Positions 22,907 through 34,437 of a DNA stretch of 64,000 nucleotides are shown in pieces. The stretch comes from Solenopsis invicta (Eukaryota > Arthropoda > Insecta > Hymenoptera > Formicidae): the NCBI RefSeq assembly GCF_016802725.1, contig NC_052679.1:13311463-13375462 (forward strand), written 5' to 3'. Every line of letters begins with the position of its first letter. The first letter of the stretch is position 1. Under the pieces are notes generated by a model, which ran no database searches, was not told the origin of the DNA, and saw nothing but the letters and a program-made list of their open reading frames with translations. The position numbers were made by a program, and so were the translations under genes.

Positions 22907-23789
22907 TTCAGCTTTACACTGGATAAATTTTTTGTGTGGAACATGCATAATTCATTTATAGCTTATAAAGCATTCAAATGTAAGCGCGTGTACAATTTTC
23001 AATATGGCTACGATCACGTGATCTTGTCACCCGCTACATCAAAGATGCCAACGCTCAGTGTCGGAACTGGTATATCTAAACTGTGCCCATGGTCCGAAAC
23101 TTTTATAATTGCTTCAACGATTTCCAATCCGCAAAACAAATCGTGTCAAAGAATTCGGTCGACATCTTGCTTCTTGTTATACGATGCAAATTAATTGATT
23201 TCCGACCGCTGATACTTTAAAAAACATAAAAACAAAAATAATAATAATAAAATTTCAACAATAGCCGTTAGAGCTATTGTTGAACAATAGAGCGTTTTTA
23301 TAATCCGTGTCAATCAAATCACATATTTTGTGTAGATAGTTAAAACTTACGGTTCGTCGTTAGAATCGTTGTAAGGCATGTTCATTGCTGATCGCTTGTA
23401 ACTTAACGAATAACGATCGATTTGTATTGATCGTCGTGACAAGGGAGACTGAACACTTCTGGTGTTGCGGAGCGTGCGCAACCCGCGTCTGAGTCAGATA
23501 TTTCACAGCTTTACAATTATATTCCCTATTTTTTCTTCGTTACATATCGATTAATTTATTCAAAATAATGTTGTAACGGTCGCTAACAGTTCCGTATCCG
23601 TTTTTTTATTAAGTATCCATTTTTTTGTTCATTAATGTGTATCATTTTAGAAATTAAACGCTTATAATAATTTGGTTTAAAATCAAAGATTTTAACATTT
23701 TCCTAATCGAACGAATGACTCTGTTGTACTCTGTGTTCGCTAATAATGGATTTTTGCTGTTTTGAACTCTGCAAATTGTTAACGAATAA
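22907..23789. other. No supported gene; short repeat fragment at about 23048-23082
   Basis: AGTGTCGGAACTGGTATATC at 23057 is repeated in inverted form near 13030. The 109-codon frame at 22865-23194 overlaps the MITE and has no domain. Confidence 0.4.
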
Positions 23790-24970
23790 AAACATACAGG
23801 ACTCCGAGACTTTGCTATCACTTGACGGGACATCCTTATTTACCAAATTTCGTTAGACCTTACGATCGAAAGGATTAGTTCTAGATAGGAATCCATAGAA
23901 AAAAAGACGATATCCCAAAAGACGAATTTATTACAGCAGTACAGTTTGTTTTAACGTCCATGTTTTTTACTGTTAATAATAAGATATACAAACAAACGTT
24001 CGGTGTCTTTATGGGCTCACCGTTATCACCGATAATTGCAGACAGAGTGATGCAAGATCTGGAGTCCAAGGTTCTTAATAACATAAAAGTGGTTTTATCG
24101 TTTTACGTACGCTATGTGGACGATATCGCTTTGGCGGCACTCACCAAAGCGGTTGATAATATTCTAAATGAATTTAACGGATACCACAATCGCCTACAGT
24201 TTACTATCGAACGGGAAAAGAAACGTAGCCTCAATTTTTTGGATACCTTGATTAGAGTTGAAAACAACACTTTATATACTGACTGGTTTCATAAAGACAA
24301 TTTCTCAGGTAGATACTTATCATACTATTCACACCACTTATTTAGCCAAAAATAGGAACCATTTATAGCATGGTAGATTGGGCGTTGTTACTATCACACC
24401 CAATACCATAAGAAGAATCTAGAATTTTGCATCAACACTCTAATTGATAACGGCTATCTAATAGAGTTGATTTTTTAACAAAATCAACATAAGAAATTGA
24501 TTAATACGAAATTAAATAACAGAGTTCAAAACCTAAACGACGTGCCGGACACGTTTGTGGAAAGAAAAACGTATTTGGTCTTCCCGTACATAAAAGACGT
24601 GTCTGAACAAATATCTACGTCCCTGAATAAAGATATAATTAGGCTAGGTTTCAGATGTTTAAATAAGCTAGATAAGTTTATTAAAGCACACAAGGATATG
24701 AACATAAAAACAAAACGTAACAACGTCGTCTACAAATTAAATTATAATGACTGTAATGCCTCGTACGTAGGACAAACAAAAAAAAAAAACTAAAAACAAG
24801 AGTCAAAGAACATGTAAACAACATTAAACTTAAAACAGCAAAAATATCCGTTATTAGCAAACACAGAGTACAACAGAGTCATTTGTTTGATTGGAATAAT
24901 ATTAAAATCCTTGATTTTGAACCAAATTATTATAAGCGTTTAAGGTGGTTTAAAAGTACACTAAAAGACT
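23790..24970 (+). pseudogene. Penelope-like element relic: reverse transcriptase + GIY-YIG endonuclease
   Basis: Reading pieces in three frames show LLSLDGTSLFTKF (RT motif A) near 23810, GVFMGSPLSPIIADRVMQDLE (motif B), YVRYVDDIAL (motif C) at about 24105-24130, and RSLNFLDTLI. After frameshifts near 24360-24490 comes ...NNVVYKLNYNDCNASYVGQTKKK, then RVKEHVNNIK and a C-terminal block: the GIY-YIG nuclease that characterises Penelope-like elements. The 5' end is missing and an A-run near 24780 breaks the nuclease frame. Such elements retrotranspose using this nuclease to cut target DNA. This copy is dead. Confidence 0.85.
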
Positions 24971-25656
24971 AGCCACATAAATAAAACTTTGGGAGGTTGT
25001 TCTTTAACATATAATAAATCATCTCTTAAAATTTGAGAAGCTGTTGCCATGTAAATTATTGCAAACAAGCAATATAAAAAATCACTTTTTAACATAGCTC
25101 TTATGAGAGGTTATTGAATTTTTACCGAAAATGATATGATATCTTTTAAGAAAAACTAGAGATGTTAATAAAAAATTGATCACTGAAAGATAAAATCACA
25201 AGCTTTCCAGTAATATATGAAAGGTTGTATGTTGCCATGGATTTTTAAGAAATATTTAATTGAGAAAGTGATGATGCATGCGTGTCACGCAAGTAAAATG
25301 TCTATCCTGCGAACAAGCAGCTGCTTTGTGAACGAGCAGCTGTTCGACGCGCAAAATTCAAATAGGTCGAAAGACTGCATGTCACAAAGAGTATTAATAT
25401 ATAAAGTTCTAGCCGTATATTGTAATTAAATTATTATTAATTTTATTATTATGAGATAAAAGGATATTATATTTAAAAAATTAAAATTTTTTCACATATT
25501 TTATTTAGTTGTCAATTCAGAGAACTGAACGAAAAACATGTTATAAAAAATATATAATTTCAATTTCCAACAAAATAAACATTTCATAATTATTGAACAA
25601 AATCTAAACTAATAATATCAATATTGAACGAAAGTTCAAACTAATAATATCAATAT
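24971..25656. other. AT-rich stretch, nothing recognised
   Basis: No domain-bearing frame. A short direct repeat (AACTAATAATATCAATATT) lies at about 25604-25657, just after the end of the exonuclease gene. Confidence 0.45.
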
Positions 25657-26568
25657 TTATAAAATAAAAAATGTCGATAATGCGGACTTAAATTTAAAGA
25701 ACGTTAGATAAAACCAATCGCTAAGAAATAGACTGTAAATTTTTTCTAAAATATTTTTATCTTTGGTTATTCTTGGTTTGCCATTAACATTTTCAAAGAA
25801 TAACATGCGTAGTCCTTCTTTTTCATTATTTTCAAAAGCAAGCTGCATAACGTGCTGAGTGATGCCAGCCTCAGCCATTTTATTTATTATTCTACTAGAT
25901 AATTTATCTTTATATTGTTGCAAAGAAGCCTTCGTAGTTTTTGTCGCTTTTAACTCCTTCTCTGCGTTGATTTCCGAAATACTTTTTGCATATTTTTTTA
26001 TTACAGCCTCAGACTTCATAATCTCATGAATTAATTTTTTTAAAACTCGAACATTATCTATCGCATTATGAAGCAACTGCGAATTTTCTTCGGGAAGGTA
26101 ATCATGCAATAAACTGTTGACTGAGAATTTTCCTTTTTGTTTTTTTCTTTTTGGAAGAATCTGGCGGAAAATTCTCAAAGAATCAGCAAATCCTTTTACA
26201 ATAGCACTAAATTCATTGTATAATTGGCATTGTTGCATCAACCTTGTTATTCTTGGATTGTCAAATCTACGTAAAAAATTCAAGTATTATAGGCAATTAC
26301 ATAATTAAAAATAAAAAACTTATAATAGAAAATAAGCGTACGTGAAACCGTTATGAGCAACTAGAATAAGGGGGCACTCAAAACTTCGAAAATACTCCAA
26401 AAATTGTTGACAAGCAACTCTTGCCAATTCTACACGATTTTCGTACAGATACAGTTCGCCTTGCAAAACGCGAAGCCCTGTGATCTGTGATGCTGTTTTT
26501 GAAATTGGCTTGGATGGAATAATATAAACGTTAAAAGAACGCGTATCTGTGAATGCTTTGACTGCGAT
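25657..26568 (-). CDS. DEDD-type (DnaQ-like) 3'-5' exonuclease, 5'-partial
   Basis: Two exons are visible: 26568-26342 (acceptor TTTTTTAG before it) and 26266-25657, with GT/AG ends. Splicing joins ...LILVAHNGFT to FDNPRITRLM, giving the ExoII motif AHNGFTFD. Then follow ADSLRIF, a basic KRKKQKGKF patch, LHDYLPE and HNAIDNVRVLKKLI, an ExoIII-like H-x4-D motif. The C-terminal 100 residues are a lysine-rich tail. The first exon(s) with the ExoI D-x-E motif are not seen; the Tc1 element begins at 26626, only 58 bp upstream, and may have separated them. DEDD enzymes remove nucleotides from DNA or RNA 3' ends. In this repeat-rich setting it may itself be a transposon-linked gene (inference). Confidence 0.7.
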
Positions 26569-27130
26569 CTAAAAAAGAAAATAATATATAAATTTTCATT
26601 TATTGCAATAAGCTTTTCTGAAATACACTACTCAAAAGAAAATAGGGAACACTTTCCAGACACCAAAAATTAGGCTATTTTCAAATGACTGTAACTCGGT
26701 GAAAAATCATCGTAGATAAAAAATAAAAAAAGCATTTTGAAGCTTGAAGATCCAACTTTAACGCTCTATCAGCAGATTTTCAAAATTCTTTTAACTTCCT
26801 TGTCTTATGCAGTAAAAAAGCACACCCTGTTTTGTTCCTTAAAATTTCGTATTTTTGACACTTTGCAGCTCGACCAACAAATTTTTTTCGAACAATTCAA
26901 GTAAAGCTTCATAAACTACAACATTTTGCCTACAAAATGCTTTTCTTAAAATTTCTCTACGATTTTTTTTGACCGAGTTACGCTACTTTGAAGCTAAACC
27001 TGCATTTTTTACAAATGATATCCGTACTCCGTGAAAAATCATCGTAGACAAAAAATCAAAAAACCATTTTAAAGCTCGAAGTTCCAGCTTTAACATGCTG
27101 TTAATGGTTTTCAAAAATTTTCTCAATTTC

Positions 27131-28029
27131 TTAGTGAGTAGAGCTTGGTTACAATATCAAGACACGGGAAATTACACGAGACGTGAAGGTAGTGGTCGTT
27201 CTCGATTAACGACAAATAGACAAGATCGAGCCATTGTTCGTTATGCATTAGAAAGACGAATAATTACCGCAAGAAACATGACATTCATTTGCGCCATGTG
27301 TGCGAACAAACAATTCGCAACCGTTTGAGAGAAGCCGGTCTTCGTTCTCGTGTTCGTGCACAAGTACCAAGACTCACACTCGTACATCGCCAAGTACGTT
27401 ATCAATTTGCGCGCGATCACATAAATTGGACCGCTAGGGATTGGAGAAATGTATATTTCTCCGACGAATCACGTTTTTGCCTTTATGGCAATGATGCTCG
27501 TATACGTACTTGGCATCGACGAAATGAACGCTATGATCGACGTTGCGTTATGCCAATACGATCCTACAACGGCGGTTCCGTGATGGTGTGGGGGTGTATA
27601 TCACTTACAAGACGAAGTGATCTAGTGATCCTGCCACCTTCGGCAATGACGGGTGTTCGTTATATCAACGATATTCTACGACCACACGTTTTGCTATTAA
27701 ATCGAACCTGTCGGAACTTTATTTTTATGCAGGACAACGCTCGACCTCATACGGCGAATATAACGCGACGTTTTTTTCAACGACACGCAATTAGACTGTT
27801 AAATCATCCCGCCAATAGCCCGGACTTAAATCCAATCGAGCACATTTGGGATGAAATGGAACGACGATTAAGGCGTCGCGAGGAACAGCCGCGAAATTTA
27901 GAAGAATTGGGAGAAATTTTAACGGAAATTTGGCACAACATTCCGCAAGATCGTATTGCAAGATGTATAAATATGCGAGAACGCTTGCAAGCAGTAATTG
28001 ATCAGAGAGGAGGAAATACACACTATTGA
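27131..28029 (+). pseudogene. Tc1-family transposase (DD34E), N-terminally deleted and frameshifted
   Basis: The main frame (from about 27289, no ATG) has TIRNRLREAGL (second helix-turn-helix), YFSDESRF (first Asp), MQDNARPH (second Asp) and NSPDLNPIEHIW (Glu). There are 34 residues between the second Asp and Glu, so DD34E. The 55 codons before it lie in another frame (to about 27290), and the first helix-turn-helix appears deleted. The C-terminus (INMRERLQAVIDQRGG) is complete. The catalytic triad survives but the DNA-binding half is broken, so the protein could not mobilise the element by itself. Transposases of this family cut and paste at TA. Confidence 0.9.
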
Positions 28030-28128
28030 ACTCTCATGCGCGCGAGCGCATACACACACAGCAGAGAGGGTTTGGAGTCATTAAATACTGCAGAAGTGAC
28101 GAACTGCGGGGTCCTTATCTCTGCTGTG

Positions 28129-28246
<118 letters not shown>

Positions 28247-29047
28247 TGTGCAAAAATCCGACCGACAACCTCCACGTGGTGCACATTGGGTAATGCTAAT
28301 GTCGGCGGTAGACGTCATTTTTCGGAAAAATGTACTGTAAAAAATGTATATCTTCAAAGTCTTGTAACTCGGTCAAAAAAAATCGTAGAGAAAACTTTAA
28401 AAAAAGCATTTTGTAGAGAAAATGTCATACTTTATGGCACTTGCATTGGATTTGTCGAGAAAAATTTTTTTATTGAGCTACAGGCTGTTAAAAATACGTT
28501 ATTTTAAGGAAAAAACAGTGTATCTTTTTTGGGGCATAGTACTAAGAAATTGAGAAAATTTTTGAAAACCATTAACAGCATGTTAAAGCTGGAACTTCGA
28601 GCTTTAAAATGGTTTTTTGATTTTTTGTCTACGATGATTTTTCACGGAGTACGGATATCATTTGTAAAAAATGCAGGTTTAGCTTCAAAGTAGCGTAACT
28701 CGGTCAAAAAAAATCGTAGAGAAATTTTAAAAAAAGCATTTTGTAGGCAAAATGTTGTAGTTTATGAAGCTTTACTTGAATTGTTCGAAAAAAATTTGTT
28801 GGTCGAGCTGCAAAGTGTCAAAAATACGAAATTTTAAGGAACAAAACAGGGTGTGCTTTTTTACTGCATAAGACAAGGAAGTTAAAAGAATTTTGAAAAT
28901 CTGCTGATAGAGCGTTAAAGTTGGATCTTCAAGCTTCAAAATGCTTTTTTTATTTTTTATCTACGATGATTTTTCACCGAGTTACAGTCATTTGAAAATA
29001 GCCTAATTTTTGGTATCTGGAAAGTGTTCCCTATTTTCTTTTGAGTA

Positions 29048-29050
<3 letters not shown>

Positions 29051-29106
<56 letters not shown>
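29051..29106. repeat. (TA)n microsatellite at the Tc1 insertion site
   Basis: About 26 TA units adjoin the right end of the Tc1 element, whose target is TA. Confidence 0.95.
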
Positions 29107-29108
<2 letters not shown>

Positions 29109-30092
29109 TGTATATAATTCAGAAAAAAATTTATTTAATTTTAATTTTGTTCTTCGGGATTCCAGGTGTGGAATTCCATACCTGAAAAAATCTTAGGTGT
29201 GGAGTACTCCATACCCACCACCATAAAGTCGCCGCCCCTGTATTAATGTGTGTGAAGTTGGCCCCGCACTTTTTGAATTTTGTATTTTTTTTAATTGTGC
29301 TGTATTGTTCTACATTTGTGCTAATTTGTGCCGCAATTTGCAGCTCAATAACATGAAGCATTTTTTTTATAAATAAAAAACCATATTTTTGCCAGTCCCG
29401 CATTTTTTCGCGACACAGTTCAAATTTTTTATTACAATGCTATTAACAACAACTTTTCCTAATAACTAAATTTCCGCAAAGCAACACATTTCGCAGCGCA
29501 AGCAAAATTTTGAGTCAGACTTTTAGAATTTATGAGCATGGAATATTTCAAATTTGCGAAATGTGACATTTTCGAATTTGTATTTGTTGTGTCACATTGT
29601 GCTATCAAATGCGTAACAATTGTTTGCAATAATAAAATATTGTTTGTGCATTTGTGTTAAGTAAACCTTATTGTTTGTTAGAATCTTATATATGTTTTTC
29701 AATTGTAATCAATTGTTATGTTTAGAAAACGTATTATAGTTTTTAATTTTAATATTTGATTAATGTACCGCTTTCTGCTGACATCTGGAACCAACGTCGT
29801 CGACGTAGCAGAACTCTGGTTCCTTTTTGGTTTTTTTTTGTTTTATATTTTTTACTTTTTTTGTTTTTTATAAATATATATTTTTATTTTTTTTTATGTT
29901 TTCATTTTTAGTATTATAAACAGGCGTATATTTGAAATTAAAATCGAATAAAATTTGTGATGAGTAAAATCAAATAGAATTTTTCATCTTGTTTAAATAA
30001 ACTATTGTAGATTTTAAAAAAGAGAAGAAGAAAAGTGCACGAATCATTTTGTATCTATCACATGACATGTTTAATGTATTTATGTATCTTGT
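29107..30092. other. AT-rich stretch with two tandem palindromes
   Basis: Two adjacent palindromes lie at about 29164-29217: GGTGTGGAATTCCATACC and GGTGTGGAGTACTCCATACC. An imperfect inverted repeat with GGAACCA/TGGTTCC is near 29788-29823. No gene; the 90-codon minus frame is unassigned. Confidence 0.4.
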
Positions 30093-32572
30093 TTAGAAAG
30101 AATTTGTCTCGCATGCAATATAAATTATTAAATGCGGCTTTATTTTGTATTCTTTTGTTTTGTTTTTTGCATTTCTAACTAAATCATCAAATTTTATCCA
30201 TTGAGATCCTTGATAGGAATACCCTACATAATGTCCGTTTTCAATACCACCGTATCGTGCTATTGTGCCCGCTAAAAGAAAAAAATTATTGCCAACTTCA
30301 ATTTTCAGCGGAAATTCTGCAAGAGAATGTTCATTCTCTATATTATTATCTATTGCGTCGCATTCTATAAATATTTGTTTTCCATATTTAATGTTTTTGT
30401 TCATATGTTGTTTACAGCAGATGGATCTATTATTTGGCATACCTTCTGAGATAACCGTGGCAAGCTCGCAATATCAGTGCTTAATAATAATGTCTACATT
30501 AATAGGAACTAATACTGATTGACGCATGATGATATTAGAACATATGACGCAATTTTTTATTTCTGTATAACTGGGATTGTTTTTGAAAACATATTGTGCG
30601 ACACTTCCTATGTTTGAAAGACAGTTTACAGTTATATTATTTCTGTCGATCTGTGTTTTAAAATATTCAACACTTATTGAAATTTCGGCTCTTAATTTGT
30701 ACGTATTTCGGTTGCAACCATTTTTTAAAAAGCATTTGACGAATTGCATTATGTTAGTATCAGAAATTTCAACATTATTTTTATAATATTTGTTAATACA
30801 TGCACATGCAATTATGGACGCGATACTGTCAAATTCACAAGTGTTGGTAACAACAACTCTTTTCTTATCAATAATCAGAAAAGAACATAGGCTATCATTT
30901 TGCAGATTTGCGACTCTAATGCGCGTTTTTTCTGTATAATTTATATCCCAATCCGGGCAATTGTTCAAATATGTTTTCCTTTTATTTGTTTTCGTCGTAT
31001 TTTTGTTCCTTCAATTATGTTCTAAATTTAATACATCGGTATCGTTTGATATAATGCCACTTTCCTCAGAAGAAAGTTCTATTTTAGTATTTGTGGGAAA
31101 ATTAGAATCGATTTTAATCTTTTCTGATTGATTAAACGCAACTAGAGAGTTTGACACGTCTTCAGGCAAGTTGCTTTCTTTAATAGCCGAAAAAATAGGT
31201 TTAGTTTCATTTATCGAATCGATGACGTCATTCTTTGTTTCTGACTCATTACTTTCAACAGAAAGCATAGAGTTATTTGACGACATAGACAATAATGATC
31301 TGCCTACAAACGATCTTAAATGAATGGTAACGAATTTATCCGCTCTCATTGGACGTTCCTTATTCTGTAATAAGATATGTTTAACATCTTTCATTTCAGA
31401 CTCTACAGATGATGAACTAGCATTTATCTCTTCGTATCCAAAAATAGGGATCATTACACCCGAGTATAATGGGAAATAATGAAGAAATGTTTTTAGTTTT
31501 TTACTTAATTGTGGAATGTAATACGGATTTGCCATATCACCTTTTATTTTGGTTTCTGTTAACGTTTTAAGACAATCTTCAACAAGATTACTGGACCATG
31601 ATGCAATATTGCAATTTGTTATTTCCAAATCAAAATCTTCATCTTGTGCATTGTTATTATCTTTGTCATATAGTAACACCTCTTCGATGCCTTTTACTAT
31701 ACGATTCGTTATAAGGACACGAACAGATTCAGATGGAGAATCAATTCCATCATCATCTTTCCTAATTTCCTCGTTGAGGGATAAAAAAATGTTATTTTTT
31801 GCTAATTCGGTGAAATGAGAAAAGTTTGTCTGTTTTGTTAATAAAGCCATAGCGTGTATATAGAACTTCTTTACTTTCGGATTTAATTGCGAAAAGAATT
31901 TCCACTTAGAAACCATATGCATATAATGGCAAATATTAAGCCGTATAAAACACTTTGGCGTTTCGACAAAATGTTCTGATAAAATTAGAGTAAAAGAGGT
32001 TGTTAAATAACGTTTTAAATTTGAATATTGGCCGAAAGCTTTCGCAATAGCATTAAGTAATGCCATATCAAAGTCGCATACGACCGATCGAGGAATTGGA
32101 AAATTTGCCTTTCAAATCGATCCAATACGTAAGAATTCACTTAACCAATATTGAATAGCAATGACAGTTTGCACAGCGCTCAACATTTGAAAGACTGGTA
32201 TTTTGTAATTAGGTGTATTCGTTACGGCTTGATACAAATAGATATGTGATAACAGTTCTGCATTTGGTAATTGAAATTTCTTTATTAGTGAACCAGTTGC
32301 ATCAATATAAAGTGTATCGTGATCACGGTCTTGTATACAGGTCAGGGCACATCGGCGAAAATATGTGAGCAGAAGTGACGCCAATATGGCGTCTACAGTG
32401 GGCCGATTACCAGGAGCGTAGACACGTTTTCGGCATCCAAAAGATAGGAATTGTTTTCCAATTTATATTTTTTATTATAAAATACATTTTAATAAAATTA
32501 TTATAATAAAATTAAACATTACATTTTTTAAAAACATAACATTATAACAAAAAATAAATTTTAATTATAATA

Positions 32573-34370
32573 TTAACTTTTATAACATTTTGCTTGCCTT
32601 TTTTTTGTGGCACTTATTTTTTTTGCATCTTTATTTATTTGTTGGGAATATTGCCTCATCCTTAAACGTAAATAATATGTAATTGCATAGGATAGGAGCT
32701 CAGAACCATGCTCTGTGCAAGGAAATGAAAATTTATAATTATTTAACATTTCATTAACTGTCTCTTCATAAACATTTGGGGAAGATACATGCTTTGAGAA
32801 ATAACCTTCGACTTCTCGAAGTAATAAAAAAAAATTTATATTAGAATGGATTAAAAAACCTCTTGATTTTAAATTGACAATTTCAGCACAGGGTATCTGG
32901 GAGAAGGCTTTAGGTATTCGTATAGCTATCTTACACGTATCACAAGCAAAATGCTTTTCTGTTTGTTTGCAGACGTATCCTGAAAAAAAAAGAAAATAAT
33001 ATTACATTTTTAATCCTAATAAAAAACATGGAAAATCATTGTCCTTGTTTTATAAAACCTAAAAACAATTTAATAAAAAACCTGCAAATAAAATAATGTG
33101 ATTAAAGTACTGACACAGAAATTTGTAATGTAAGGTTCAAATATTTTTCACAAGAAAATGAAAATTTCAATTATTATATTTCTTGTACTTTTGTACATTT
33201 AGTATATTTTAAAATGCAGCATTTTCAGCTTCTCAAAATAATTTTAAAAAATAATAATCAATTATTATTTTTTATTTGAAATAATTTATAAATAATAATT
33301 ATTTTTATATAGAAATAAATTTCACAGGTCATCATTAATTAATTATCATCTTTATTGATAATTTAATAGTTAAATTATCAATAAACATGATTTTTCAAAA
33401 ATAACCTGTCACGTAGTAAATTATACAGTCGACAACCGCTGCATGAGAATAATCATGTTCGACGACATCATCAAATTCCCACTCATTTTCTTCAATTAAC
33501 TCATCCAATTTTGCTTTCAAATTTGTCATAGAGATTTTAGTTGGTTTGTCGTAAATGTCTTCTAACTCAGATAAGATGATGAGAGTTTTCGGATATGTTT
33601 TTGTGATGGTGCAATTTCCGCTCGCAGGTGGTTTCAAAATACTGTATATTGATAACAACTTATATAATTGGAGGAATGTTGGGGTCGAAGGATGATCGTT
33701 GGCTCCTGCAGCTTGGCGGATTATTCCGAAAAATTTCTATACAGAAAAAGTAAAAATTATCAGTAATTGTCAAAAATAAAAGTAAGACAAGACAATTCGA
33801 AATTTATGTACCTCTAATGAATCCTGGTTAATTCGTCCAGTTAATATATATTTAAAATTATACGTTGTAGTTAATGTTTCACAAATATCGATAGTAGATT
33901 GAATTGTGACACGTAGACCCTCCGCTGTGTTGCTCGTTAAGAATTCCGATCCTTTTATTTTTCCATTTCGGAAGTAATTTTCCCAACAGTTGAGCCATTC
34001 GAGAGATGATTGCAGAACCTGTCATTTTGAAGAGTATATAATATATTATGGTTATCTTTTAAGTAGGCTGGTATTTGAATATTTTCCAAATTAATGAATT
34101 ACTTTAAAATCATTTCCAGAGGATGTGACTCCTTCATTCGGGATTTTGCGATTGAGTGCATCAAACAAATCATTAAGCCGTTGGCAAAAATCAATTGTGG
34201 CTTCGCAATTCTGTAATTCAGGGACACCACGTGCTTTGTAGAATTTCAAGCCATGTACAATTGAGTTACTAAATATCTATAAAAATAAGAAACTAAATAA
34301 GTGACGACTGTTAAGAAAAGTATAAATTAATAGTAGATATAATATTATAATAAATATTAAAATAAACATG

Positions 34371-34437
<67 letters not shown>

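Noticed and set aside
22865..23194. 109-codon ORF at 22865-23194
   Set aside because: It begins in the right arm of a foldback MITE and shows no domain or splice context.
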